A stretch of 64,000 nt of DNA from Saprospiraceae bacterium (GTDB lineage: Bacteria > Bacteroidota > Bacteroidia > Chitinophagales > Saprospiraceae): the NCBI GenBank assembly GCA_016715245.1, contig JADKAS010000002.1:62001-126000 (forward strand), in the 5' to 3' direction. The notes below the pieces were generated by a model. The model was not told the origin of the DNA. It made no database searches and worked only from the letters and a program-made list of their open reading frames with translations. A program made the position numbers and the translations under genes. Within the stretch, counting starts at the first letter, position 1, and each line of letters begins with the position of its first letter. This document shows, piece after piece, positions 19,912 to 30,721 of the stretch.

Positions 19912-21948
19912 TTATGATGAAGTTCGCCAAAGTCGTATCAGCAATGTTTCGACCATTAAAAATAGTAAAACTGCGAGTAAAAAATATTTCCAGAGAGAAA
20001 TGCCTTTATCCTTTGCTGAAATGGTATTGGTCATGTCGTTTTGTTCTGTTTCACTGATGATGTGTATGCCAAGGCGGTTTTCTCCCAGATTTTCTTCCAT
20101 TTCATCACTCGTCAGCAGTTTCATATCGGATTCCAGTCTGTCATAGTTAAAAGCAACACTTTCTAAAACCTGATCACCATTCATGATATCGTAGAAGCCT
20201 GCTTTTTTGACCTGATCACCTACATCGAGCAATACCTTATTGCCCAGACGTTTTTGACCGGGGATAAATTCGTTTTCTCCTTTCATGGAATAGACATTGT
20301 CGCCACCGACGCCCGTATTTTTTATTTCAATTATAGATTTATTGGTAATGGTAAAAGCTATCTTTTTTTGGCCAACACCTGAAATAGCCATTTTGTACAA
20401 CATGGGAACAAATATTTCTGCGTTCAACACAAGATTGTTGACATTTTCCGAAAGGGAAGAAGCACAGAGGTATAAAAGACCATCTTCATATGTATATTTG
20501 CACATAAACAAACTTCCGTCGCGATTGGTAAGAATGGGTTCTCCGGCATTTCTGCTACTGTTTTGAATTTGGAAGGACTTATTGGCTTTTGGTAAGGTAA
20601 TATTGGACTGTATTTTGTTATACACATCCTTGAAAATAAATTCTTCCGTATTGATGCGAGACACTTCAATGCCGGAATTGGGTTTTAATTCCAACCTGCC
20701 TGCATTGAGGGAATTAAGGAATGTATTGTAAGAGACGGGATTGTTGTCCACAGAGGGGAATAATAACACTTTACCTCCTTCCCTGATGTATTTGGAGAGT
20801 TCACTTGACAGTCCTGATGTAATATTGGATACATCCTGTATGATGATGAGGTTATATTTTGAAAATTCCTGATACTGGATTTGATTGAAGGGTTGGTTTT
20901 TTAAACCAAAATACGGCAGTCCTTCAAAAAGGGCGGTTAGGTATTTGTTAGGTGCACCTTCATAAATATTTATGACAATAATTGTGTCAGGAACGTGAAG
21001 GGCAACATGATATTCATCATCAAACTGAACGGGATAGTCAGAAATTTTCAGGGTTATTTTATGGGCGCCTCTGGACTTTAAAACAACAGGAATAGTATCG
21101 ATCATGGTCGATCCTGCTTCAAAATCACCTACTCTTATGGGTTTTTCCTGACCGTCAATTAATATGGATATTCTTACCTGCTCTGTGGTCTGAGGTGCAT
21201 GATTTGTCATTTTAACCAGCAGATTATTCGGTTGCTGCATCATTGCAACATGATTGTCCATCCAGACACTGTCGATGGAAATATTTTGTAACTGTGCGGT
21301 TTGAACCGGCAGAAGATTGATTTCTCCTACAGAGTCTTTTACATTTTCATAGTCAAAAATACTTTTTTGAAAATCAGAGATGTGGTAAAAACTTTTATCT
21401 CCTTCCTCCTCTTTGAACAATTGGTTTTGCCGCGCAGTGATTTTGGAAAGAGGCTGTACCAGAGCAGTAAACCGGATTTCTTCAATGTAGGCCACAGCAT
21501 CTTCTTTTGACAACAATCGCTGGTGTTTTCCTAAAAGATCATGTGTAATAATCTGGAATTTCCCTTCCTCACCGTAAGAATCAACAATTTTTAATGCTTT
21601 TTCTTTTGCATAGTCAAGAAGGGGAATATCTTCTTTTTCCGATGTCATACTGAAAGAATTATCAATAAATATACTGACCAGGGGAAGACCTTGTTTTATT
21701 TTTTCTCCTTTCGGAATAAAAGGTTGTGCAAAGGCAAAAATCAGGCAGGCAAAGGCAAGAAGTCTTGACAGCAAAATAAGTAACTCTTTTATTTTATTCC
21801 GATTTGAGGTTTCTTCCTTAATTTCTTTCAAATATCTGACATTTGAAAAATAAACCTTTTTAAATCGTTTAAAATAAAATAAGTGGATAATGACCGGGAT
21901 TGTCAAAGCAACAAGTGCCCACAAGAAGTATGGATATAAAAATTGCAT
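19912..21948 (-). CDS. BatA-domain membrane protein
   Basis: I start at 21948 (MQFLYPYFLWALVALTIPVI); the frame extends to 21996, but this ATG begins the canonical BatA N-terminal domain (membrane helix, then IHLFYFKRFKKVYFSNVRYL). A second helix follows at RLLAFACLIFAFAQPFIP. The large middle region is a von Willebrand-A-like periplasmic part (VSIFIDNSFSM is the MIDAS-type start), then a class I glutamine-amidotransferase-like segment. A last helix lies near the C-terminus (WKYFLLAVLLFLMVETLLI). Such proteins occur widely in Bacteroidetes, usually with BatB/MoxR partners, but none are here. The role is presumed to be in envelope or stress functions, not proven. Confidence 0.85.
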   Translation of the reverse strand: MQFLYPYFLWALVALTIPVIIHLFYFKRFKKVYFSNVRYLKEIKEETSNRNKIKELLILLSRLLAFACLIFAFAQPFIPKGEKIKQGLPLVSIFIDNSFSMTSEKEDIPLLDYAKEKALKIVDSYGEEGKFQIITHDLLGKHQRLLSKEDAVAYIEEIRFTALVQPLSKITARQNQLFKEEEGDKSFYHISDFQKSIFDYENVKDSVGEINLLPVQTAQLQNISIDSVWMDNHVAMMQQPNNLLVKMTNHAPQTTEQVRISILIDGQEKPIRVGDFEAGSTMIDTIPVVLKSRGAHKITLKISDYPVQFDDEYHVALHVPDTIIVINIYEGAPNKYLTALFEGLPYFGLKNQPFNQIQYQEFSKYNLIIIQDVSNITSGLSSELSKYIREGGKVLLFPSVDNNPVSYNTFLNSLNAGRLELKPNSGIEVSRINTEEFIFKDVYNKIQSNITLPKANKSFQIQNSSRNAGEPILTNRDGSLFMCKYTYEDGLLYLCASSLSENVNNLVLNAEIFVPMLYKMAISGVGQKKIAFTITNKSIIEIKNTGVGGDNVYSMKGENEFIPGQKRLGNKVLLDVGDQVKKAGFYDIMNGDQVLESVAFNYDRLESDMKLLTSDEMEENLGENRLGIHIISETEQNDMTNTISAKDKGISLWKYFLLAVLLFLMVETLLIRLWRTSS

Positions 21949-22206
21949 AGTGAGTGCAAAAATAGGATTACTTTTGACCATTGTAAAAGAATACACCTTC
22001 TATTTTTTTAATATGTTGTTAAATGTTTCTTAAACACCTGTCTTCGTGTTAAATAAATCGAATGAAACGAAGAGGAAACTATCATTTTTTTCTGTAATCT
22101 GTTTTTTATTTGCATAAATTTAGTAACCACCATTCGGGGAATATTTATATTTTTACACCGTTTTAAAAATAACCATTCAAATCATCATATTTATAAATAT
22201 TAAAAC

Positions 22207-23319
22207 ATGATAATAGGAGTTCCGAAAGAAATCAAACAAAGTGAAAACAGGGTTGCCCTCACACCGGCAGGTGCTCTTGAATTTGTGAAAAGAGGCCATA
22301 TTGTGTATGTTCAGTCTACCGCCGGCGTTGGTTCCGGTTTTGAAGACGAAGAATATGTGGAAGCAGGCGCGCGTATTCTTCCCACGATAGAAGAAGTTTA
22401 CGGCATTGCAGAAATGATTATCAAAGTAAAGGAACCTATAGAAAAAGAATATGCATTGGTCAAACCCAATCAATTGTTGTTTACTTATTTCCACTTTGCT
22501 TCTTACGAACCCCTTACCAAAGCTATGATCAGCAGTAATGCTATCTGTCTTGCCTATGAAACAGTTGAAGCAATTGACCATTCACTTCCTTTGTTGGTTC
22601 CTATGTCGGAAGTGGCGGGAAGAATGGCCGTTCAGCAAGCAGCCAAATATCTTGAAAAACCTCAACAGGGCAGGGGCGTTCTGCTTGGTGGTGTTCCCGG
22701 TGTTCCTCCTGCCAAAGTCCTGGTATTGGGCGGCGGTGTCGTAGGTACTCAGGCAGCTAAAATGGCCGCAGGTCTTGGGGCAATGGTTACCATTCTCGAT
22801 GTAAGTCTCAAAAGATTGCGTTATTTGAGTGATGTTATGCCGGCCAATGTTATTACCATGTACTCCAACGAACTTACCATCAGAAGACTGATTAAAAACC
22901 ACGACCTTATTGTTGGTGCTGTTTTGATACCGGGCGCCAAAGCCCCCAATCTGATCACAAGAGATATGCTGAAAGAAATGAGACCGGGCACCGTCATCGT
23001 TGACGTAGCGGTGGACCAGGGTGGGTGTATCGAAACCTGCAGACCTACGACCCACGATGATCCGATTTTTATCATTGATAAAGTGGTACATTATTGTGTG
23101 GCCAATATGCCCGGAGCGGTGCCTTATACTTCCACTGTTGCCTTGACAAACGCTACGCTGCCGTACGCGCTTCAATTGGCAGAAAAGGGCTGGAAAAAAG
23201 CCTGCAGAGACAATCAGGAACTCAAAATGGGTCTTAATGTAGTCAACGGAAAGGTAGTCTACAAAGGTGTGTCTGAAGCTTTTAACCTGCCTTATACACC
23301 TGTAGAAGATGTTTTGTAA
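22207..23319 (+). CDS. ald: Alanine dehydrogenase
   Basis: NAD-dependent, reversible oxidative deamination of L-alanine to pyruvate and ammonia; cytoplasmic hexamer. 370 residues, normal length. The start MIIGVPKEIKQSENRVALTP is characteristic, as are the catalytic-Lys region (IIKVKEP), the active-site His segment (TYFHFAS), the NAD-binding VLGGGVVGTQAAKMA and the Asp-containing VDVAVDQGG. It has its own terminator and stands divergent from the BatA-like gene across a 258-nt spacer with no promoter I can assign. Confidence 0.95.
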   Translation: MIIGVPKEIKQSENRVALTPAGALEFVKRGHIVYVQSTAGVGSGFEDEEYVEAGARILPTIEEVYGIAEMIIKVKEPIEKEYALVKPNQLLFTYFHFASYEPLTKAMISSNAICLAYETVEAIDHSLPLLVPMSEVAGRMAVQQAAKYLEKPQQGRGVLLGGVPGVPPAKVLVLGGGVVGTQAAKMAAGLGAMVTILDVSLKRLRYLSDVMPANVITMYSNELTIRRLIKNHDLIVGAVLIPGAKAPNLITRDMLKEMRPGTVIVDVAVDQGGCIETCRPTTHDDPIFIIDKVVHYCVANMPGAVPYTSTVALTNATLPYALQLAEKGWKKACRDNQELKMGLNVVNGKVVYKGVSEAFNLPYTPVEDVL

Positions 23320-23344
23320 TCCCTTTTTACACATATAGTAATGT

Positions 23345-23379
23345 AAACGGACAGCCTAAGAGGTAAGTCCGTTTTTTTT
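23345..23379 (+). terminator. Rho-independent terminator after ald
   Basis: AAACGGAC pairs with GTCCGTTT across a 14-nt loop and is followed by a run of T. It lies 26 nt after the ald stop. Confidence 0.85.
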
Positions 23380-23459
23380 GTTATTGTGTAAATTAGTCAG
23401 GTTGTCAAATGATATTTTCTTTTCTCAAAAATACATCACTTATATTCAAAATTGTACAT

Positions 23460-25129
23460 ATGTCAAATTTTCCCACAGATCTCGAAATCGCCCAAAAAGC
23501 CAACATTCAACACATCAAACACATAGCCGCAAAGCTGAATATTCCGGAAGATGACCTAGAATATTACGGGAAATATAAGGCAAAACTTCCCTTATCTTAT
23601 ATAAAAGATAAACCTCAGGGTAAACTAATACTCGTCACAGCCCTCTCACCGACTAAATACGGCGAAGGTAAAACGACCACTTCAATCGGTTTAAGTGATG
23701 GCCTCAACTACATCGGGAAAAAAACCATCGCTGTTTTGCGAGAACCCTCTCTCGGTCCCGTATTCGGAGTAAAGGGAGGAGCAGCAGGTGGCGGATATGC
23801 ACAGGTTATTCCGATGGAGGATATCAACCTGCATTTTACCGGTGATTTTTCCGCAATTGAAAAGGCCAATAATCTGTTGTCAGCATTGATTGACAATAAT
23901 CTCCAGAACGTAAAACACAGTCTTAACATAGACCCGAGAACCATTAGCTGGAAACGGGTCATGGACATGAATGACAGAGCACTTCGACAGATTGTCATCG
24001 GATTGGGAGGTAAAACCAACGGCATTGTCAGAGAAGATGGATTCAATATTACACCCGCTTCCGAAATTATGGCCATCCTTTGTATGAGCAAAAATATGGA
24101 TGATCTTCAGGAAAGATTGGGAAATATCTATGTCGGACAAACTTTCGACGGAAAGCCCGTTTTTGCCAGAGACCTGAAAGCAGTGGGCGCTATGGCAGTA
24201 TTGCTGAAGGATGCCATCAAACCCAATCTTGTACAAACCCTTGAAGGCAATCCTGCCATCCTCCACGGAGGACCATTTGCCAGCATCGCACAAGGAACCA
24301 ATACCATCATTGCAACAAAAATGGGATTATCCTCGGGGATTATGTAGTGACAGAAGCCGGATTTGGTGCTGACCTGGGTGCAGAAAAATTTATCAATATC
24401 AAATGTGCTTCTTCAGGTTTACAACCCAGTGCTGTGGTAATCGTAGCTACTATAAAGGCGTTAAAACACCATGGCGGATTGAAGGCCGACGAACTCAAAA
24501 TACCTAATCCCGAAGCGGTCGCAAAAGGTTTCTGCAATCTTCAGAAACACATTGAAAACATACAATTGTATGGTATTACTCCTGTGGTAGCTATCAATAA
24601 TTTTTATTCAGATTCCGAAGAGGAAAATGAGGTTGTCATCAGGATGTGCGCACAACTTGGGGTCAAAGCGGTCTTGTGCAAAGGATTTGTCGATGGTGGA
24701 AAAGGTGCTGCACCGCTCGCAGAGGCCGTCATAGAAAGTATGGACAACAATAAAGAATTCCGGTTTTTATACGATTGGTCTGATACGGTGGAAAACAAAA
24801 TCCACACCATCGCGACCAAAATATACGGTGCTGCCGGCGTGGAATATTCTTCCAAGGCAAAAACCCAACTGAAACTTATAAAAAGTCTTGGACTGGAAGG
24901 TCTGCCTATGTGTATGGTAAAAACCCCAATGAGTTTGTCGGATGATGAAAAAAAGTTTGGAAGACCTGAAGGATTTACGGTTACAGTCAGAGAATTTGAA
25001 ATTTCTGCAGGTGCCGGATTTTTAGTTCCTTTGCTGGGAGATGTAATGCGTATGCCTGGACTCCCTGCGGAACCAAGTGCAGAACATATCAGTATAGATA
25101 AAAATGGAAAAGTGTGGGGATTGTTTTAA
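23460..25129 (+). CDS. fhs: Formate-tetrahydrofolate ligase (frameshifted)
   Basis: ATP-dependent formation of 10-formyl-THF from formate, feeding one-carbon metabolism. The start at 23460 (MSNFPTDLEIAQKA) is the family start; a longer frame from 23409 is less likely. Motifs: nucleotide loop SPTKYGEGKTTTSIGL, REPSLGPVFGVKGGAAGGGYAQ, FTGDF, and late GRPEGFTVTVREFEISAGAGF. The frame breaks at 24331-24332: TTATCCTCGGGGAT lacks one C. Restoring it gives MGLSLGDYVVTEAGFGADLG, exactly as in the family. The second part can also be read alone from a GTG at 24347. Corrected length about 556 residues, as expected for a full-length enzyme. Confidence 0.93.
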
Positions 25130-25162
25130 CGCTCAATGTATTAATTTTTAAAAAATGTTGAA

Positions 25163-27229
25163 ATGAGAGAAACTTCTGCGAGGATATATTATATTTTATG
25201 TTTGTTAGTCCTGGCAACAGGATTGTCAGCACAATTCAAAAAAAGAGTTTTTTTTGATGAGTCTTCACAAAAAAAAGGGGTCATTGACGCAGCGGGAAAT
25301 ATCATCGTTCCTGCCCTTTACGATGACATGGAGCCCTCTCCAGGCGTAATTTTTGCCGGTAAAAAGGACGATAGAATAATTTTGTTTAATGGTGATGGTT
25401 CTATACGCATTCCATTGCTATATCAACATATACAGGCTCATTTCAACAATTTTCATGATCAGTATGGTTTTGCCGCGGTTACAAAAAATGATAAAATTCC
25501 TAATTCATGGGGGATGATTCGAAGTGATGGAAAAGTAATCATTCCGGAAAAATATCAATACCTCAGGGCAATAAATCCCAAACTACTGGTTGCCAGAACA
25601 TATGAAAAAGAGCTGTTGTATTTTTTTAATGAAAAAGGTGAATTGTTGGGGAATATTCCCGGGAAAAGGGTTGATCCACATGAAGTAGACAATACCTGTT
25701 TTTCTGTAGAAGGAGCAGACCAAAATAATTCATTTTATACCTCTGAACTCCAGCCGATTGCAAAAGATGATCCAAAATCCGGGTATTGGACCAACGGAGA
25801 GTTTACCATATTGAGAACAAAGGGAGATGATTTATTCCATTTAGGTATGGTAAATAAGGCCGGAAAAACCATTATTCCATTTGATTATCAAACTTTCAAA
25901 CATGGATTACAAAATCAATGGATAGCGATCAAAAATAATTCGGATTACAGGCAAGAAACCGCTACCGTTTTTAATGCAGAAGGTAAGATCATCATACCTG
26001 AAGACCATTATTCCATCAGACCTTTCGGAGAAATATATTTAGCCTATGGCAAACTGGATGATTCCCTTACTATTTTTGGAAGTGACGGAAAAAAAATTCT
26101 ACCCGGAAAATACAGGTACAGTAGAATCTATAACGCAGAAAATTATGTAAGAGAAATTCACGGAAATAATACAGATGACTATCTGGAGCTTAAAAATACA
26201 GTTTCAGGAGAATATTACGTGTTGCACAAAAGCGGTAAATTCCTGAATCTGGAAGGCGTGGATCAATGTAAATATTTATCAGACAGGCATCCATTTATTA
26301 TTACCAAAACAGATGGGGAAACAGGTTTTAGCCAAAACCAATTGGTGGACATGAAAGGTAATAAACTATTAAAAACAACATTTCAAAGTATTGAATTTAC
26401 TGCTTTTCCGCATATCTTTTTTGTTGAAAAAGAAAGAAGGCAGGGCGTTCAGGTATACAATTTGAAAAAAAATAAATTAGCTCCTGAAATATATAGAAAA
26501 TCATTTTGGATGTTGAATGATCATTATATTTTAATGAAAGAAAGGGGGTGTGTCATTCTGAGTAATAAAATGAAGGAATTGTTTGTTACAGATAGACCAG
26601 TCAGAGAACCCGCAGACCTTCATTATGTTGCCTATAACAAGGCAAAAGTTTTATCAGGGAATTTGATAGTTATTTATGATGAGTATATAAATTTTCCGGT
26701 TTTTACGGCCATAAATGAAAGGGGCGATACGGCAAGAATAGACCCCCGATTGTATGAAACAGTGAAAAAAAATAAAGAGGAAGTGGTCGAAGCATCGGAG
26801 ATGTCAGATGTTCCCCGGGAAATCATCGTGACAAAAGAAATGAACGTTTTGGAAGAGGTATCCCCTCCCGTGGAAGTGATTGAACCAAAGATTTCTGAGG
26901 ATGAAATTATGATTATTGTCGAACAAATGCCTGTATTTCCGGGCGGAGAATCAGCATTTCTCCAATATATAAATGCCCATTTGAAATATCCTGCTGTTGC
27001 GGTGGAAAATGGCATTCAGGGAAGAGTTGTGATTGGTTGTGTCGTTGAAAAAGATGGTTCCCTGACAGAATGTAACGTAGTCAGGGATATTGGTGGAGGA
27101 TGCGGTCAGGCAGCTTTGGAATTGATAAAAACATTGCCAAAAATGAATCCGGGGAAAAACAGGGGCAAGGTTGTCAGAACAAAATATACTTTTTTAGTAT
27201 CTTTCAGACTAACCGATAGAAATAAATAA
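25163..27229 (+). CDS. WG-repeat protein fused to a TonB C-terminal domain
   Basis: Signal peptide at the N-terminus (ILCLLVLATGLSAQ). Through residues ~35-560 there are repeated [KG]xG-I-x-x-x-G-K-x-I-[IL]-P-x-x-Y units, such as KKGVIDAAGNIIVPALYDD, WGMIRSDGKVIIPEKYQYL and LGMVNKAGKTIIPFDYQTF, which mark WG repeats. After a proline/glutamate linker, the last ~85 residues form a TonB_C domain (FPGGESAFLQYINAHLKYP, then GIQGRVVIGCVVEKDGSL). The protein is exported. The TonB-type domain without a membrane helix at the start suggests periplasmic or surface location and peptidoglycan or partner contacts. The biological role is not known. Confidence 0.8.
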   Translation: MRETSARIYYILCLLVLATGLSAQFKKRVFFDESSQKKGVIDAAGNIIVPALYDDMEPSPGVIFAGKKDDRIILFNGDGSIRIPLLYQHIQAHFNNFHDQYGFAAVTKNDKIPNSWGMIRSDGKVIIPEKYQYLRAINPKLLVARTYEKELLYFFNEKGELLGNIPGKRVDPHEVDNTCFSVEGADQNNSFYTSELQPIAKDDPKSGYWTNGEFTILRTKGDDLFHLGMVNKAGKTIIPFDYQTFKHGLQNQWIAIKNNSDYRQETATVFNAEGKIIIPEDHYSIRPFGEIYLAYGKLDDSLTIFGSDGKKILPGKYRYSRIYNAENYVREIHGNNTDDYLELKNTVSGEYYVLHKSGKFLNLEGVDQCKYLSDRHPFIITKTDGETGFSQNQLVDMKGNKLLKTTFQSIEFTAFPHIFFVEKERRQGVQVYNLKKNKLAPEIYRKSFWMLNDHYILMKERGCVILSNKMKELFVTDRPVREPADLHYVAYNKAKVLSGNLIVIYDEYINFPVFTAINERGDTARIDPRLYETVKKNKEEVVEASEMSDVPREIIVTKEMNVLEEVSPPVEVIEPKISEDEIMIIVEQMPVFPGGESAFLQYINAHLKYPAVAVENGIQGRVVIGCVVEKDGSLTECNVVRDIGGGCGQAALELIKTLPKMNPGKNRGKVVRTKYTFLVSFRLTDRNK

Positions 27230-27432
27230 AGGAGAGTACATGTGTGACGAGGCGGAAACTTCATCAGTAAAGTAATGTTTCGTCAGGAAAAACCATTATT
27301 TTGTAGAAATCCAAATTCGTTTTAAAAACTATTTATTCATCATTTTATTTATATCTCGTATCCTCTTTCAAATTGTGTGATTTATCCTCTTTGATATAAG
27401 GTTTCAACACTTGATTTGTTAAATTTAATTCC

Positions 27433-28694
27433 ATGGGCAGAGCCTTTTTTTTACTGATTGTTGCTTTTTTATTTATCTTTTTAGACTGGTATACGTATAA
27501 CGGCCTACAATCGATGTTTTTCCACACCAGATATGTAAAACTTTGGAAAATCCTGTATGCCCTTGTCAGCGGGTTTACCTATTTATCTATTTTTTATCTG
27601 ATGTATAGTTATTCTCCGGGCAATACCGGACAGAGAAATGAATATTTAAATTTAATGGGTGGTTTTGTGTTTACCATGTTTGTCACAAAAATGGTTTTCG
27701 GAGGTTTTTTGTTGCTGCAGGATACAGGAAGACTGGTGTATGGTGGTTTTCAGTATGTAAAGTTCAAGCTATCAGATGATGTTTGGTCTGAAGACAGCTT
27801 TATACCCGGCCGACGGATGTTTTTGACTTCTTTTGCTACGATTGCTGCAGGACTGCCTTTTTTTAGTTTACTTTTTGGTATTACCAAAGGGAAATATTTA
27901 TACACTGTTGAAAAAAAGGTATTGTCGTTTAAGGATTTACCGGATGAATTTGAGGGTTTTAACATCGTGCAGATATCTGATATTCATGCCGGTAGCTTTG
28001 ACAATAAAGAAAAGGTCAGAAAAGGTATTGAAATGATTAATGAGTTGAATGCAGATGTGGTTTGTTTTACCGGAGACCTCGTCAACTCTGAAAAAGAAGA
28101 AATCGACCCTTACATTGACGTATTCGCTGATATTAAGGCAAAATACGGGAAGTTTGCCATCCTTGGAAATCACGATTATTACGGAAGTTATGACAGAACC
28201 CGACCCGAAGGTGAAAAATTGTACTTTGAAGACTTTTACAAAAAGTATGAAAAAATGGGATTTACCTTGCTGAATAACCAACATCAGAAAGTATTCAGAA
28301 ACGAATCTTCTATAAATATTATCGGTGTTGAAAATTGGGGAGCCGGGAGATGGTTTCCAAAAAAAGGTGATCTGGATACAGCTACTGAAGGAATTTCTAC
28401 CAATGAATTTAATGTCCTTCTGTCCCATGACCCTACACATTGGGATGAAAAAGTGAAAGATTACGACAAACACATTCATCTTACGCTGAGCGGGCACACA
28501 CACGGCTTTCAATTTGGATTTCAGATGCCTGGTTTTGCATGGTCACCTGCACAATACCGGTACAAAAATGGATGGGCCTTTATGAAGAAAACGGAAAAAA
28601 CCTGTATATCAATAAAGGATTCGGGTTTCTCGGATTTCCGGGAAGGGTAGGTATGTGGCCTGAAATTACTTTGATTGAACTCAGGAAAGCCTAA
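27433..28694 (+). CDS. Membrane-anchored metallophosphoesterase (frameshifted near 3' end)
   Basis: Four hydrophobic segments fill the first ~150 residues. The soluble calcineurin-like domain has all the expected blocks: QISDIHAGS, CFTGDLVN, ILGNHDYYG, LLSHDP and LSGHTHGFQFG, which bind two metal ions. The family includes YkuE/LpxI-like lipid phosphodiesterases, but the substrate is unknown. The frame breaks at a G3 run (28574-28576). Adding one G gives KNGWGLYEENGKNLYINKG and continues to IELRKA at 28694, as in relatives. The uncorrected frame instead ends at 28650 with an unnatural tail. Confidence 0.87.
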
Positions 28695-28864
28695 AGAAAA
28701 ACCTCTTTTTAGTGGTAAAAAATGTATGTTTAATTTTCAATATAAACTGAAGTAATTAGTAATCAATCTTGTTTTATATAAGGTCTTATTAAAAATAAAT
28801 ATTAAGTAGTTACATTGTAATTTTGAAATATTGGACGAAGGTTTTCTTTGGAAATTAGCACTCA

Positions 28865-30532
28865 TCATTCGGATTTTGAAAAATAAAGTCTTCTGAATGA
28901 TCTGCTATGGTCTGAATAATAATCTTTCCACCAGTTGTCCGTTTTGAGAAACTTAGGGGCATCGTTTGTGTTTCTCCATTGTAATGATTCCCGAAATGCG
29001 TGATGACTGTAAAGTCGCATAAACTCACCCAAATATATGTCTGCGACTCTGGTGTTTTTTCGAATAATGACCATGTTTTCGTCATTTTCTGTAGTAGAAG
29101 CTTCGCTAAAATTAGCAGAACCGGTGATGACGAGTGGGTTTTTACTTAGGGGATCAACAAGCATAAATTTATTATGTACATACTGGACATTTTTATTGAG
29201 ATTAGAAAGTGACTCTCTAACCCACCCATCAATTTGATTGGTTTTTTTTATTAAATCTCCTATCGCAAAAATATTTTCAGGCTTAAACCGAAGCTGGTCA
29301 ATTTCTTCTTCTTCGGCTTTTCTTTCATCACTGCCTTCTTTGAGGGGTCTTGTCTTTTTTTCAAGCAGTGAAAATCTGAGGTCTGCCAGACTGGTATTAT
29401 ACACATTTTTAAATACTTCATTCATGCCAAATGCAAAAGTCATAAACAATCCTTTTTTTGCTGATAATGCAAATAACTGATATAAATGTAGAGCATCAGA
29501 ATTTTTACGCGGACTGAAGATGCAGGTTTCCGTATTATTTAGAGATATATCAGGCAAAGGACTTATTTGTTCTGTAACTGTTTTTATAGCTGCAGAAGTG
29601 GGATCAATCTGTAGTGCATTCCAATAATCAAAAAACTTTTGAGCAACCAAATCGTCATTAAATAGGTGGGCCACATTTGAATGCCCAAAGATGCCACCCA
29701 TCGAAAAATTGGTTCCGCCGGTCCAAACACTTACAGGTTTTCCGTTCGTAATTTTTACGATAAATTTATTATGGGATATGTATGATTTTCCGTTTTTTCT
29801 GGGTATACAAAAGGCAGCCAACCCACATTCTGCAATTGTTTCTTTGTTTTTATCTCCTGGTGATGTTTTTCTCTCGTCATATAATATTTTAATGTCTACC
29901 CCTTTGTCAATTGTTTTTTTGATGAGTTGAAGAAATGGTTTGTAATGAAACTCATAAGCACAAATTCTTAACGTGTCTTTTCCTGGAATACAATCGCTCA
30001 CAAATTTTACTAATGCTTCGTACAATCCTCTTGACAACCAAGACAATACAGGAGAATCCGGGGAGTCGCTAACCTTCGGTTTTGTGTCCCCGAATCGTCT
30101 TACATATTCCTGTGATGCTGAAATACCACGGTTGAAAAATATATTATGGACTTCATTTTCAACTTTTTCAGTTTGAATTTTAATTTTTGTAACGGCAATT
30201 GAAGTTAATGACTCGGGACTTCCCTTTAAAGCTGTAATGGTATACGTGTAGGAGTGGTCAGGTTTGGCGGAATAGTCAGCCCACTGATAACTTTGCCACG
30301 GGTGATATTGAGTTGAATATAACGAACCTTGAGGAAAACCCGGATTTGTTTTTTCAAACATCTTCATACCTTTCATATAATAAGCTTCATTTTCCGTGTG
30401 GTCTGTACGATGTATAGAAAACCCTAAAAATCCATTGCAGGCATTTTCGGGTAAATCAAAACCCAACAACACGACATAAGTGCCTGATATGGCCTGTACT
30501 CTTAATCCCTTATTCGTTCTTCGTACTCTCAT
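28865..30532 (-). CDS. Phospholipase D-like protein
   Basis: A 555-residue protein whose N-terminal ~150 residues look like a fibronectin-type beta domain (SYTYTITALKGSPES). The rest is a PLD fold with two HKD half-sites. The second is intact: HNKFMLVD followed by GSANFS. The first is degenerate: HNKFIVKI followed by GGTNFS, so the acidic residue of H-x-K-x4-D is missing. No signal peptide is seen. It could cleave phospholipid or nucleic acid, or act as a non-catalytic half-enzyme. It lies convergent to the metallophosphoesterase gene. Confidence 0.72.
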   Translation of the reverse strand: MRVRRTNKGLRVQAISGTYVVLLGFDLPENACNGFLGFSIHRTDHTENEAYYMKGMKMFEKTNPGFPQGSLYSTQYHPWQSYQWADYSAKPDHSYTYTITALKGSPESLTSIAVTKIKIQTEKVENEVHNIFFNRGISASQEYVRRFGDTKPKVSDSPDSPVLSWLSRGLYEALVKFVSDCIPGKDTLRICAYEFHYKPFLQLIKKTIDKGVDIKILYDERKTSPGDKNKETIAECGLAAFCIPRKNGKSYISHNKFIVKITNGKPVSVWTGGTNFSMGGIFGHSNVAHLFNDDLVAQKFFDYWNALQIDPTSAAIKTVTEQISPLPDISLNNTETCIFSPRKNSDALHLYQLFALSAKKGLFMTFAFGMNEVFKNVYNTSLADLRFSLLEKKTRPLKEGSDERKAEEEEIDQLRFKPENIFAIGDLIKKTNQIDGWVRESLSNLNKNVQYVHNKFMLVDPLSKNPLVITGSANFSEASTTENDENMVIIRKNTRVADIYLGEFMRLYSHHAFRESLQWRNTNDAPKFLKTDNWWKDYYSDHSRSFRRLYFSKSE

Positions 30533-30647
30533 GTTTGGTTTTTTATCTTTTTACTGTATAAATATTGCTAATAATGAAAAAAAATTCTCATAAGTTTTCT
30601 GTCATTTTATTCAATTTTGAAATGTAAAAATACGTAGGATCAATTTG

Positions 30648-30687
30648 AAAAAAATCAGTGAAAACACTAATGTTTTAAAGTGTTTTC
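30648..30687 (-). terminator. Rho-independent terminator after the M1 peptidase gene
   Basis: A perfect 9-bp inverted repeat GAAAACACT / AGTGTTTTC with a 10-nt loop lies 35 nt past the minus-strand stop at 30722. On the minus strand it is followed by a run of T. Confidence 0.75.
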
Positions 30688-30721
30688 CCCTTTTTTATTT
30701 GTCATGACTGTTGAATCTGTT

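Noticed and set aside
22010..22206. Promoter boxes in the BatA-like/ald divergent spacer
   Set aside because: Only partial matches to TAnnTTTG (for example TAAATTTA near 22115), with no -33 partner.
24331..24347. Separate second gene starting at GTG 24347 in fhs
   Set aside because: The sequence is the second half of formate-tetrahydrofolate ligase and joins perfectly after one base is restored.
27230..27432. Possible RNA or terminator structure (GACGA ... TCGTC) after the WG-repeat gene
   Set aside because: The stem is interrupted and there is no T tract; too weak to call.
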